From: Megalonaias nervosa
Taxonomy: Eukaryota > Mollusca > Bivalvia > Unionida > Unionidae
DNA length: 64,000 nt
Direction: 5' to 3'
Assembly: GCA_016617855.1 (NCBI GenBank)
Contig: JAECUM010031679.1
Span: 1 to 64,000, forward strand
The position numbers and the translations under genes were made by a program. Under the pieces are notes generated by a model. The model was not told the DNA's origin and made no database searches. It worked only from the letters and a program-made list of their open reading frames with translations. Shown here piece by piece: positions 44,017 through 57,299 of this stretch (its first letter is position 1; each line of letters starts with the position of its first letter).

Positions 44017-44576
44017 GAAGTTATTTTCTCACTCATTGCATTCATTTAGCATGTTACTTTCTCACTCATTGCATTCATTTGGCATGAGATTTGTAATTTG
44101 TGTCTGAGAGCAGGTATTTTCTAATGGAAAGCCTGATCTCAAACGCACACTGCCTGCCTCCGATGTGGGAGATGATAATTTCGAAACCCGGCCGAGTCAT
44201 ATCAAAGACTTATAAAAATGGTACTAACAGCTGCCTCGTTTGCCACTCAGCATTAAGAGGTTGGTGCTAGGACTTGGTCGATCTGGCATGAGGATAATGT
44301 GACCAATGTTTCCTGGTAAAGCTATTAATGACAATATGCATACAACAATTCCAGAAATCCTTTGTCTCGTCTGAGCAAATGTGGGACATTTCAGATACTC
44401 AGGAAAGCGACTGGATCATGAAAAGAAAGTCAATGTATCCAGCCATCTCTTTTTGCCTGTAACAAACATTACTGTCTATGATTAATAAACCCGTTAAGTT
44501 TCATGACTGTACATGCAACAGATTCTGAGAAACTAAACTAAATGCAAAACTTTAACACTGATGTCTAAAACAACAA
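44017..44576. other. Non-coding flank of the solo LTR
   Basis: It begins with a short direct duplication (CTCACTCATTGCATTCATTT twice) and then shows no gene or repeat that I can support. Confidence 0.4.
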
Positions 44577-44750
44577 GGGCTGTTCCAGTAAAACATACCT
44601 GGGATTTTAATGTGGGGTACTCACCCATATATGCAATTTAGAATTTTCTTATCATTTTAATATGAACTCTGTGAAATCAAAGTATGCTAGCATATATTGT
44701 TTTAAAAACTGCCTTCCCTGGGTACCATGTATGTTTAAATGGAACAGCCC
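44577..44750. mobile_element. MITE with GGGCTGTTCC termini
   Basis: The 174-bp segment has inverted ends: GGGCTGTTCCAGTAAAACAT on the left, and on the right (minus strand) GGGCTGTTCCATTTAAACAT. Its interior is non-coding. Part of it (TATGAACTCTGTGAAATCAAAG) recurs at 46292-46314. Short elements with these ends are common in molluscan genomes. No clear target duplication. Confidence 0.65.
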
Positions 44751-44984
44751 TGAGAAAGTAATCAGAAAAAAGTGATAAGTTGTCTCACCAAAGCTATATC
44801 TGATAAATAATTTATTTCAAAACAGCCTTATGATGAAATATATTCACAATATTCAAATAATGACTAATCTATAATTTCTTTCATATTTACGTTCATAAAT
44901 AATTAGAGTGTAAGAAATAAAAGTTTTGATTTTATATGAATAACTAAAATTTTCCCTTCATGGCTATTGGTAAAGTTCTTTAAA

Positions 44985-45440
44985 GGTATGCTTTAAGTGC
45001 AGAATATAGTTCCATATGTTTATTAAGGTTGCTTGAATAGGTCAATTGATTTGGAATAAATCCCAGTACAGCTGACTGGAGTGCGATAAAGATATGATGA
45101 ATAATATTGATTCACTTTACATATTCAATAATTTTCTTCTACTAAGCGAAGTCATTTCTAGTAAACAAAATATGACATAGTCAATGTACAGCCTGGACTG
45201 ATGGCAATCTTTAAAGTTGATGCCAGGATAAAAACCAATTGTTATTTGCAGTTCCAACATATGGATGTTTTTGTTTGTTCGAAAAGCCAATTCATCATGT
45301 ATGTCCTGATGTCCAACTCTTCCAGATAAATTTCATCCAAGAATTGGTCATCTTCAGTCACTTTGTAGCATTTTTTAAATTGGAACTATACACACAATAC
45401 CATTTTCACATTCAAAGCCTCTCTCCAAGTTGCTGAAATA
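44985..45440. repeat. Diverged duplicate of 59,720-60,735
   Basis: It shares ATATGTTTATTAAGGT near its start and, 230 bp later, CATCAAGTATGT-like and GATGTCCAACTCTTCCA-like segments with the 59.7-60.7 kb region, in the same orientation. On the minus strand a pyrimidine-AG site and a short frame (VTEDDQFLDEIYLEELDIRT) hint at a decayed exon. The function is unknown. Confidence 0.4.
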
Positions 45441-47689
45441 AAAAATTACCAATTTTAGTAAGATATTATTAACACAAAAATAAAATAACATAAATCAGCT
45501 AAAACTAAAAACACATCAATGGAACAAAAATGTCCAGCCACTGTGCCCATACACCATGAATGCCCAAATCACTATGAGGCAATCAAAGGACAAACGTCCA
45601 AATCACGAAGGGACCATAACTCTGTAAAACTGCGAGAAAACAGTTAAATTAGACTTCACTTTGGTGTTCTTAATGTTAAGTCTCATTCAAATTTGTGTCT
45701 TCCATTGTTGAGTAAATATTTCAAGGTATCAGTTTGAAAGTACTAATTTCCCAAGATTCCAACCTAAAATATTAACAGAATTTATAAACAAGTATAATAA
45801 AACAGAAGTCCACAAATAATGCACAAATGTTTACTAACCCCTTTCTTTGTCCATTTCTAGTTATTATTATTATTATTAAAACCAAATTTGGTTCGTGCAG
45901 TCATCAACCTTTTGATCTTTCATATTTTTGTCTATGCTTCTAAAAAAAAGAACAAGGAATTATGAACAAGTCAGTATGCATAATCGAGTGGAGAAAAATG
46001 GGGACATAAGATTATGTCAACTTCAGTTGAATCATTATATTGTCGCTTGTTCTTAATTATATTATGCAAGTGCTATCTTTTCATCGGCACTATTGCTTGC
46101 GGGTACTATCTTTCTTTTTTGTAACTACAATATGCACGTGTCCTGTCCACCTAAATACAGTCTAAAACCATACTATAACTATATTTCATTCTAACCCTTC
46201 CACTGTTGATGCTCATACTAATGTCTACTAATGTAAAGATGTTCACAAAATCAGCGTTTGGCATCAGCCTGTAGACTAAGTCTTATCATTTTTATATGAA
46301 CTATGTGAAATGAAAGTACCCTAGCATATATTTTTTATCTCCGTAGAAGGATCCAAAGATGATTACATTCAGTACGTCAACCATTTTATGCAAGAAAATT
46401 CCAAAATCATAAATGAGACTAAATTTAAAAATCATTGGGAATTTGAAAAGGATAATAAAGGTTGTCATTTTCCAGTCAGTATAGCTAGTGTTGGTTTGCA
46501 AGAAGATGGGATGTTACAGAAAATAACAGCCAAAGTCAACTTGGTTTCTTTTCTGTACAAACCATATTTTCTAAAGACCGTTCACAAGTCAGTATGCATA
46601 AACAACTATAGAATGATGAGGCATAGAATTATCATGGCTTATTCAAATCATCATTCATATTATTATTTGTATTTCATTTGTTTATTGAAGTGACATGTTT
46701 TGATTATCAATATTGCTTGAGGGTTTTATGTTTTCAACTATGCCTTGACAAAATGAAAACACGTGTACTGTGATCCTACATATTGCCTAAATAATGTGAT
46801 TTTACAATCTTGACAGGACTCATTATGACAGTGACAGATAATGAGATCTCTAGATAAGTGGCATAAAAACATTTCATTTTGAAAGGACCCTTCCCAAACC
46901 CCACTATGGCTGTGATCATGCTAAAGTGCGGGAGTGTTTCAACCTGTTCCAGGTATTCAGTCAACCAATTTTTGTGTACACGATTTAAAAATTACTATGA
47001 TAGTCTAAGAATAACTACAAATATCTACAATGAAATATAAATATGTCAATTTTGTATACATTAAGTGTTTTTGCAAGATTCTAGAAAGATGTTTGTGTCA
47101 CAAGATATAAGATTTGGAACATGTTTCTAGAGAAGACATATCTGTCAGTAGCCGTCTTAATAATAAATAATGCAAGAGCAACTACAAGAGAAATGATAAT
47201 GACAGTGGCAGATATTGAGATGTTGTCCAAAATACAAACCACAGTAACATACAAATATTTCAGATTTATAGAAAGGCTTACTTGGCTGCAAGATTTCAAC
47301 TTGTCCTGGTGATTTAAGCAAATGGAGTTTTCAAGTCTTATATTTGTATTGATGCCAACATTTAATCTGTGCAGTCATTACTGGATTACTGGGTCTGTTA
47401 TAACACCTCACAACTATGGCCTGTCCCTGGAATCCTACTTTGGAAACCATAGAGATTAACACTAAAGGAACCTGTGGTGTCTTTGTGGTTTAGGCATCAT
47501 CAGCTTTTTATACAGCACAAGAGTTCTTTTTCAAATAATTTTCAAGCACCTCCAAAAGTTTTAACATAACATTTTTTTAAAGGAAATTAAGCATTATCAG
47601 CACGTTACTTTGGTTATGACAGCATCAATTTATACAAAAGTCCCTCAATTGGAACGATGCTCTTCCCGCTGAAACAAATTCCAGAAAAT
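45441..47689. other. Non-coding region with repeat fragments
   Basis: Contains one unit of the GGGACCATAACTCTGT-type repeat (45,600-45,720; compare 60.9-61.5 kb), an (ATT)n tract at 45,859, and a pair of related stretches at 46.4 and 47.1 kb (GACAGTGGCAGATATTGAGA versus GACAGTGACAGATAATGAGA). No gene is supported. Confidence 0.4.
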
Positions 47690-48350
47690 AAAGTTAAGAC
47701 CACTTCTTCCTTTAAACTACTTCAGTGATAACAAGATTTTCAAATTTGCTGCAGTGGCGGACATACAGGATGTGAACTTTGGCAATTTTCATTTAGGACC
47801 AACAAGGCATCATAAGTGGTCTACTGGTGGAAACCCGACATTGATATGACTTTATGTTTTGGAGGTGCAACGGTACCATGATTTCAAGCTGAATGCCATG
47901 GTGGTCATACTCTATATCAGACTGACCACATGTCTATTTAGCGCTAACTGGATATCATAAGAAGTCTTTTCATGACAATACATTGTCATTATCACCAGCC
48001 TTCTGGGAGAAGTAGTGATAACAAGGTTTTCAAGGTGGCAGTCCAATACAAATTTGAATCAGCACCATGTTCATTTATGATCAACTAGACGTCATAAGCA
48101 GTCTTGCAATGATAACACCATGCTTATGTGACCATTCCTTGTTGATACAACCATCCATTCAGGGGAAATGGTGATACTATTTTCAAGACAACCACAGGTG
48201 TGGCGATATTGAACATCAAACACAATTCTAGATAACATATTGGTTTTATGACCAACTAAATGTCATAAGAGGTCTTTCACTGAAAACCACGTTAATATTA
48301 CCATCCAAGCAGTAACGACATTTTCAAGATAGTCACTGAAGTAAGATCAC
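47690..48350. repeat. Degenerate tandem repeat of about 145 bp
   Basis: Units share GTGATAACAAGGTTTTCAAG, GACCAACTAG-type and GTCATAAGAAGTCTTT phrases at about 140-157 bp spacing. Related single units occur near 51,300 and 56,520-56,780. Confidence 0.6.
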
Positions 48351-49079
48351 CTCATTAATATATTCATAATCAAAGTCAACCGAGATCTTGATGATATAAC
48401 CGCAGTATATACAAAGTATGCTCAAAATCTCACAAGATACTGACAGGATTCCATCTGAGGTGGGTGGAGAGTAGAAAAACTGAGACATGAGTGATGAAAA
48501 TTCTCCATCATTCATTATTTACACAACCTATAAATATCCACCATCTTTGTTCCTACTCCACTAATATGCTGACTCTTTCGGAGCTTAATATGTTCCTTAT
48601 CTGTCTATGAATTCTGTGCTGAGTAAAAGGGTTGTTTTTCCCATACTTTGTGTAAATATTACACAACATACCTACCTCCTGGTGTTGTAACCATCTGTAC
48701 TGCAACATATAGGATGTCTGAAACTTTACATCAAATGTTGGTTTCTTCATTGGTTGTTCATCCAATCTGACATCATTTCAAAATTATCATCCACTGTTTG
48801 GTGAGAAACACCACTTCATTCTTCAATTTCTTCCTTTTGCCATTCCCATGCAAGTACTGACCTGAAGTTGAAAAGAATCAATCATTTTCTGCAGAACCAT
48901 GTTTGAATAATCTTACATTCTGGAATGGAAAACAGTCTGCACATGCACAAATGTGAGGAAAGGGCATCAATTGTAGAACCCATCTAGTACTTGTGTTTTT
49001 CTGTTATATATAATTAGTGTGATTTCCAAGCATACTTTTATATTAACTTACATCTGCATACTTTTTGTGTAGTTTGCAC

Positions 49080-50215
49080 ACTTGCACCATCTCTGAATAT
49101 TTGATCAGATATGTGACTTCTGTACTGGTCACAAGTCAGTCAGATGCAAGATTACCTCATTTTATATGTGGTTGTCACTCAAAATGGAACTCCTACTAGA
49201 TCTGCATGAAACCAGTTTACAAACCAAATAAAAAAATGTGCTCACTAGGTTGTTTATTAGCAATTAGATGCAAAATCAAGTCTGTAATACTTCATGACCG
49301 GTCATATCTGAAGCTTTCATGATATAAACTTACTGGTACATACTAAATTTGATCTACATCTGACCAGAATGGAAGCATTTAGCTGTTCATGGATGGATGA
49401 CACTTGAGGTCAGATGATCTAATCAAAATTGAAGTGGACATAATATTGCTCAGCTGCTTTACATAACAGTTGGCCAGTTTACTATGCAGGTTATGTAGTT
49501 GTTTACACAGTTTATGTAGTTGTTTAAGAACACATTCTATGTAAACTATCTCACAAACTTTATATGATGCTTATTTTAATAAGTTTATCCTGATAAAAAT
49601 ATTTTTAAAGATGAAGTTTTAATTAATAAGCACAGTCTCTTTCTGATATTTGAAGTCATCCGTGATCCTGATGATAATAAACCACACAGATCAAAACTAT
49701 GGCTTCAGTAGTGGTAAGAAAACCCAGCCAATCCAATGCAAAATCACTTCATTAATAAGCACCAGTTTTACTCATAACTGAAACTGTCGAAGATTTTGAT
49801 GATAAACATGCATATTCCTAGCTTGATCAAATTCAGCCCGCAAAATATGGCTTTGACAGTGGCAACAAGCTCAACCGACAAGATAACAAATTGCATCATT
49901 AATATACATTGAGCTCACTCATCATCAAAGCCTTTCATGATCTCGATCGTATAAGCCAATATTTCTGAACATGGCTTTCAGAGTAGCAACATGCTCAGCC
50001 AGTCAGATGCAAAAATTAACTTGTTAATATATATCCATCTCATTCATTATCAATCTTATAAAAATTTTGATGATATAAGCATATTTTCTAAGTTTGATCA
50101 AAATCAGACCAGACACATAGCCTTGAGAGTGGTAACAAATTCTGCCAATCAGATGGAGGATGACCTCATTAATATGTGTGGATCTTACTCGTTGTCAAAG
50201 CCATCTGCCGTGCTG
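49080..50215. repeat. Second degenerate repeat array of about 145 bp
   Basis: Seven or so units recur at 126-147 bp spacing. They share AAATCACTTCATTAATA, TTTGATGATATAAGC, AAGTTTGATCAAAATCAG and GGCTTTGAGAGTGGTAACAA. 48351-49079 is weakly related sequence without genes. Confidence 0.65.
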
Positions 50216-50296
50216 CTTATAGAATCCAACCAGCAGGGGACACTGCCCCCCACTCTTCAAATTTTGGGACATACACCATTTCATGCTGACAAATGA

Positions 50297-53200
50297 AAAT
50301 AATAATGAATAATATACTAATATTATATTTTCCTTGGGTAAAAGTTTTTCATGAAATATTATCATGTTTGAATATATGGTTAACCTGAAATGAGTTGCAC
50401 CATAGAATCGTTCATTCAGAATCTTGTTCTCATTTAACTTTAGCATATATTTATTATCTACCTCTATATAGTATATTAAATACCCAAGTTTTCTGAATTA
50501 CCTTTGTTTAAAAGCTATTAAATCATTAATAGAATGACAAATTGTGTATTTGCATAAATTCAGTCTCTTTTGTAAATATTATTATGTATTTCTATGGTGA
50601 ATAAGAATGTCCCAGACCCAGACCCTAAAAAATGTTTACCTCGATAGATAATTATCCTAATATTTAACCCACGCCCATAGAGAAAAAGTAACTATGTATT
50701 ATTTGCTTACAAAATAAAAGTTACTTGTCAGGTACACAATGAACTTGATTTTGGACAAGGTTAAGTCCAGAATACAATTATGCACAACATATAATCTTGG
50801 GAAAAATAAACAACAAACAATGCAAATTAAATATACATAACATCAATTATAATCAGTATTTTCAAACCAGTCGTTATAATCAGTGTTATAATGATTCTTG
50901 AAAGTCAAATTAAATACTGCAGTATCAAAGGCTATGCGTGAAATTATACCTACAACTGTGTAAGTAGACTTTCTATTGCATTCAACTTTAGACAGCTCTA
51001 TGTTTTATTCTGACATTCATAAACAAACTGTGATCTTATATTCACATGAATGATAAACTGGCCAATGTGTGAATATAGGAGATGCATGCTAAATGTCAAG
51101 GCTAACACATGTACAATAAAATTAATGTCCTTTTGACTTGACAACATTAATAATTAATTTCTAATTTTCAAAACTACTTCCCATAGTGTAGATATAATGG
51201 TCCTCAGATTTGGACCATTCTCATTCAGAACCAATTGCATTCTGTAAGCACGCTCTAAGGAAAATTCATAGGCAAAGCCACCATTCAAGTTGTTATGACC
51301 ATCCTTTTAGAAGCAGTAGCAATAACAACATTTTTAAGATGGCCAAAATAGCAGCTATATTGGATGTACTAGGTGTTTGTGTAAAGTTTCATGAGAGTCC
51401 ACTAAGTAGGTTATAAGGAATAACATAAACTTGTGCAAGCAGAACGACGCTGACAATGGGCCATAGCATAAGCTCTTATTGTTTACACCCCGACTCCCAT
51501 TTTTAAAATAGAAACGTTTGGACCCTGAATCTGGCTAGAAATATAATTAACAACTCATATAGTCTCAATAATCAGTGCTCAAAAGAAAATATATGTTAGA
51601 CACATGCCCAGGGCTGGTGACTTAAATAAACTCACAAGACCTGAGTGAAATTTCACAAGCCCCAACCATATGCCCAAACTTTCCCTTGTTTAATATTGTC
51701 ACACAATACTGCAATAGCTACAGTTTGAATAAAAATTCAATAGGGTTTAAAGGGCTTTGAAGGTAATGCAAGTGTCATTAGTGTTTATCACTACACTCAT
51801 TGGTGCATGGACGGTCCTGGTGTTCAAACTTCTCTGCTGGATTCTCTGAATGAATCCTAGTGAGAACCAAGTTGACTATACATCTAACATTGCTTTGATT
51901 TACCTATAATGGGTTGTTCTACTTCCTGACCCTATCTATGCAACTTAGCACAATGGGCTCACCCACTGCAGCCTTCAAATACATCTCACTAGCTAATCTC
52001 AGCCAATTAAGTTAATATGTAAAATGGTGAATTATACCTGACCTCTTTGGCTTTAATTGCCACTATTTAAACTGCCCAAGGGATAGTTTAACATCAGCTC
52101 TAATCATGACTGTTTACCATTTATACATGTTATATGTAATGGGCATATATTGCAAGTGGTGTTTGTCATTTCTTTTTTTGCTTTCTGTCTTTGAAGATGA
52201 CTAAAAATTGTTTCCTCGACCGTATCAGTGGGTTTGGGAGTACAAAATTGTATCTTTAGCATGAAATACTATGCTTCAAGTTGATTAAATTAAAATCTCA
52301 GTTTCACATAGGACATGGTGAATTGATGTAGATTGAGCGTTTTATGGCAGGTATATAAACATCTTGAAAATACAGGTACGCATTTGATAAGTTTGATCAG
52401 GCAGATTATAATTTTTTCGACAAACCCAACAGGCACATCACTTAGAATACAGGACGGTCCCAATCTAACATTAGAGGGTCCCCATACACTAATAACAATT
52501 TAAGCATTTGTGTTTCTTTAATTTTACACCAACACTCGGCATTTAACAATAACAACACATCTACAATGGTGTGACTACTTACACTTATATGATTTTGTGG
52601 CAGACAGAAAACGGAAGGTGGGGATTCCTGTACTGTCTTTCCACCTTCCGACCACCATTTCGAAATGTGATGGACCGTGGAGATCACCTAAAATATAATT
52701 ATAGACTCATATAGTCTCAATAATAGTCTCAGTGTTTCTTTCATTTTACACCAATCAGCATTTTACACCAATCAGCATTTAAGAAATTGGAATAATAATC
52801 AACTGCCTAACTGAATCAATTCCAATGTGACCTACATTTAATCATTCCTAATCATGATGATACAGAACCAAAGGTGAAAATTGCAGATATCAAAGACAAG
52901 ACAGTAATTCTGTAAGAAACAAAAAAGTGCACTGCCAAACCAGACCCTCAACTTTTAAACTGAAAACTATCAGGGGAGATCTAGTATCAAATACATACCT
53001 GATAAGAACTATCTCAGTTGGAAATTAAATGTTATATAAAGAGTTAATTCCCCTTCGGTGTCAAATGTACATTTTTACTGTATGTGTCCTCCCTACATAT
53101 CTGATTTACAAAGATAAAAACAAATTAATACTGAGCTCTTTGCAACCACCTGGAAAGAGATATCTATGTTTCACCATACATACACTGATGAGACAATCAA

Positions 53201-53817
53201 CTAAGGTGTAATAGACAGACATACCATGATAACGTCATGTAGTCCGATGACTGTAACTTAAGCAGATGAATTACTATTTTCCTGAACCTTTTACTCACTA
53301 AAAGATGTATGACATCTAGAACCTTGTAAGATACTGTCTGAAGAATTGAGTTATGTAATGAGTAATCAGACATTCGATCAGTACTACAATAGATAGTGAT
53401 CATATCTGAACACGTATCATTGGAGAATTATCAACTTTGGGCCACAATTATGGACGCTATCCAATACAAGTCCTTCCTGAGAAACACTAAATTCACGAAA
53501 TCATGTTTCTTCATCAACAATTATCTCAATGAAAATGTGAATACATCATGCCTTTATACGGTATGCCTAATAGTTTGACACCTGCCTAGAATAATAGTGT
53601 GTGATATAAGGCTTCCTACAGTGACGTGAAGATGGACGGTCAAGTTTTAGATGAATTTATATGTAGCTTTAACAACACTGGATAAATATGCACTGTTCTT
53701 ACTCAAGACTCAAAGTGCAAAATAATAATCAGTTAACAACAAACTGACGTGAAATAAAAACCTCTTTCTTAATCTAGTCGAGTTGAGCCAACATGAAATC
53801 AGACAGAGCAGTGCCAA
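50297..53817. other. Non-coding region
   Basis: AT-rich. ACTCATATAGTCTCAATAAT occurs at 51,556 and 52,706, and TTTTACACCAATCAGCATTT is tandemly doubled at 52,743. Short ORFs are not protein-like. No gene is supported. Confidence 0.4.
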
Positions 53818-53827
53818 ACAAGATAAT
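53818..53827. repeat. LINE target-site duplication, 3' side
   Basis: ACAAGATAAT, identical to 56392-56401 on the other side of the LINE. Confidence 0.75.
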
Positions 53828-56391
53828 GATGATGATGATGTTCGTCCTTCGGTCTCGAAGACGACCATGACTTCAGATTTGGGCTGGTCTGTGAGTGTGC
53901 AGATGGCTGGTGAGGCCAATCTGTGCTCTGAAGAGTCTACGGCAATGAGGACAGGGAATTGCCGGGGGCTGGATGGACTGAAGGTCGACGCTGGCTCTGC
54001 TCTTCCTCTGCTGGCGTTTCTGCTTAGCCTCGTTGATCCGGTGCTCTTCAAATGCAGCTGCGCCTGAGTTGATCTGGTGACGCCAGGCAGCGCGGTCTTC
54101 GGCAAGCTGCTCCCAGCTGTCTGGGTCAATGCCACAGGACTTCATGGAGGCTTTGAGCGTGTCCTTGAACAGTTTCTTTTGGCCTCCTCGGGAACGCTTG
54201 CCTTCAGCGAGTTTCCCATAGAACAGTCTCTTTGGGAGGCGCTCATCAGGCATACGGCAAACATGACCAGCCCAGCGGAGTTGTGACCTTCTGAGCATGG
54301 CATTGACGCTTGTCATCTCTGCTCTCTGGAGGACTTCTGTTTCAGGAGTCTTGTCCTGCCATTTGATGTGGAGCAGTTTTCTGAGGCAGCGCATGTGGAA
54401 GGTGTTCAGCTGTTTTGCATGGCGACTGTACACCGTCCATGTCTCACAGGCGTACAAGAGGGAGGGCAGTACTACTGCGCGGTACACCTTGAGCTTGGTT
54501 GGCAGGCTGATTCCTCTTCTGTTCCATACAGTATTGTGAAGTCTGCCGAAGGCTGCACTTGCACGAGCAATCCTGAGAGTGACCTCTTCATCGATGGAGA
54601 TTGTGCGCGACAGGGTGCTGCCAAGGTAGATGAACTTGTCAGCAACAGCGAGCTTCTGTCCATTGACGGCAATGCTGGGTTCGGTGTAGGGCACTGAGGG
54701 TGCAGGCTGGTACATGATTTCGGTCTACTTCGTACTTATTTTGAGTCCAAAGTCTGTGCAGGCTTTGGACAACCGATCCATACTTTCTTGCATGTCAGAC
54801 TGAGTACCAGCATTCAAAGCGCAGTCGTCAGCAAAGAGGAAGTCGCGGATGGTGTCTTCCTGGACTTTGGTCTTAGCCTGCAGTCTTCTCAGGTTGAAGA
54901 TGTTCCCATCAGTCCTGAACCGGATGTCGATGCCAATGTCACCCTCACGGAAAGCATCGGTCAGCATCGCTGTGAACATCATGCTGAACAGGGTCGGGGC
55001 AAGAACACAGCCCTGCTTGACACCGTTTGTCACTGGAAAGGGCAGGGAGAACTCTCCATCATCCTGTACTCTGGCGAGCATGCCATCGTGGAACAGTCTG
55101 ACCATGGTGATGAACTTCTCAGGGCATCCGAACTTTGCCATGATCCTCCACAGACCTTCACGACTCACAGTGTCAAAAGCCTTTGTGAGGTCCACAAAAG
55201 TGGTGTAGAGGCTGACGTTCTGCTCTTGGCCTTTCTCCTGGAGTTGCCTGTTTGTCCACGGTGCCCCGATCCTGTCTGAAGCCGCACTGACTCTCTGGTA
55301 GCAAGCCTTGCTCCAAGTGGACGGTCAGTCGATTTAGCAGAATTCTGGCCAGTATTTTCCCTGCAATGGATAAAAGGGAGATGGCACGGTGGTTGTCGCA
55401 TGCTTGACGGTTCCCCTTCCGCTTGTAGAGGTGGACAATAGAGGCGTCTTTGAACTCCTGTGGAATCTTCTCCTGGTTCCACACAGACTGGAAGAGGTCA
55501 GTAAGCTTCTGCGTCAGTCGTGGACTACCAGCTGCGTAGACTTCCGCTGGGATGGAGTCAGAACCCGGGGCTTTGCCACTGGATAGACTTTTAATTGCCT
55601 TCTCTACTTCTGTGAAACTTGGCGAGTCCGAGAGGGAAGCGTTGGTTAGGACATGGGGCAGGCGAGCGATGGCTTCAGCGTTGATGGAGGAAGGACGGTT
55701 GAGGACACTGTCGAAGTGTTCTGCCCAGCGCTTGAGAATCTCTTCCTTATCAGTGATCAGTGTGTTCTCATCTGCACTGAGGAGGGGGGAAGATCCTGAT
55801 TTAGTGGGACCGTAGATTGTCTTGAGCGCCTCGTAGAACCTCTTCATGTCATTGCGGTCTGCATACGACTGGATCTCGTCCGCCTTCTTGCTCAGCCATG
55901 TGTCCTGCATCTGTCGGGGCTCTCTCTGCACTGTTCTTCTGATACTGGCGAATGCAGCTTTCTTAGATGTGGAGTTCGGGTCATTTAGCAGCGCTCTGTG
56001 TGTGCGGTGTTTTTCGTCGAGCAGTTCTTGAATGCGATCATCGTTATCATCGAACCAGTCCTGGTGCTTGCGCGTAGTAGGGCCTACCACATCGGCGGTG
56101 GTGGAGTAGACAACATCCCGAAGGGACGCCCAATCAGACTCTACATCATGCGAGCCTAGAGTGATGGCTTCTAGCTTGTTGTCTAGTTCGTCTGCAAGGG
56201 ACTGCTTCACTGAATCGTTTTTCAGCTTGGAGACGTTCAGTCGCTTCAGCGTCTTGCTTCCTTGAGGACGTCTAGGAGGCTGTATCTTGATGTTAAGTTT
56301 GGAGATGATCAGCCTATGGTCAGTCCAGCACTCGGCTCCACACATAGCCTTCGTCACTCTGACGTCCTGCCTGTCTTTCTGTCGCACTATG
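53828..56391 (-). mobile_element. 5'-truncated APE-type LINE
   Basis: Higher in GC than its surroundings. It is flanked by 10-bp duplications and ends in a (CAT)n tail on the minus strand (plus-strand GATGATGATG from 53828). It starts within the end of the endonuclease domain, so the 5' part of the element was never copied, the normal outcome of target-primed reverse transcription. Confidence 0.85.
53873..56391 (-). pseudogene. LINE ORF2: endonuclease end, reverse transcriptase, C-terminal C2H2
   Basis: On the minus strand the frame begins with VTKAMCGAECWTDHRLIISK, the C-terminal signature of apurinic-type endonucleases. Reverse transcriptase blocks follow: SLSSGKAPGSDSIPAEVY, HRAISLLSIAGKILARILLN and ESQCGFRQDRGTVD. 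A deletion and frameshift at about 55,255 is followed by TTFVDLTKAFDTVSREGLWR, NGVKQGCVLAPTLFSMMF and catalytic DFLFADDCALNAG. A stop lies at 54,725-54,727. The thumb region has FIYLGSTLSR and LLYACETWTVYSRHAKQLNT, and the end has a C2H2-like finger (PCPHCRRLFRAQIGLTSH). Two breaks only, so it is a rather young but dead copy. Confidence 0.85.
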
Positions 56392-56401
56392 ACAAGATAA
56401 T
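56392..56401. repeat. LINE target-site duplication, 5' side
   Basis: ACAAGATAAT, matching 53818-53827. Confidence 0.75.
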
Positions 56402-57299
56402 ACAATGTAAAGAAAGGGAGTTGCCTCCCTTACACTTCAAAACTGAAAGTAGCATTGCATTTGGAGCATTTATTCAAATCTTATGATGGCAACCCCATAT
56501 CAAAATCTCCAGGATGAGTAAACAAGTATGATTTTCAAGGTAGCCATTTAAAAGTCATTTTGACACAATTTTCACTTGGGACCAACTAAACAACATAGGA
56601 AGTATTTTAGTGAAGCATCACGTTGACATGACCTTCTGTTTAGAAGGAGTGTTGGCTATATTAGATGCTGGAGTAGCGCCATTTTCATTCAATTCCAGTT
56701 AGACTCTGGGACAAATGTGTGTGCAAAGCGTCATGGCAATCCTCTAAATAGTTTAAAAGGAGTAGTAATAACAAAATTGTGCTAATGGACAAAACATGGA
56801 TGCATAACAGAAAATAGTCCACCTGATAACTTCTTCTAGTCTATGATCAATAGAGCCAAGAAAAATAATCACTTTGTCATTTGTCAGTAAACGCAAAATC
56901 ATGATGACAATTCCTCACTTAGATTTCAAAACTCTTCGTAGCATTGTACATGGAAAAGTTTCTCAAGAGAGGGCCAATGACATTTTTATTTTATATTACT
57001 GATATTGATATGCAGCTTGCTAATAGTCAAAAAGTTTAACATGAACAAATTTAACTAAGACTTGAAGGCAAAACAACAGTTTTTCTTAGTAAAAATAATG
57101 TCAAAATAAAGTCAAATTGAAAAGTAAAAATTAAAACTAAATACCAAACAGAAGTAATCTTGACATGTGAAATTACAAATACGTTTTGACGGTACTCTCA
57201 TAATGACTAACAAGTGAAGTTATCACTCATCAAACAGAAAATGTCCGATTATCATCTTTTTATAAGTACACTCCATGATGGCTTTACGACAGAGTAAGC
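56402..57299. other. Non-coding region
   Basis: 56,520-56,780 holds one or two units of the 145-bp type repeat (ACCAACTAAACAACATAGGA, then TTTAGAAGGAGTGTTGGCTA). Nothing else is recognised. Confidence 0.4.

Noticed and set aside
53783..55815. Several plus-strand frames of 80-163 codons
   Set aside because: Antisense shadows in the GC-richer LINE.
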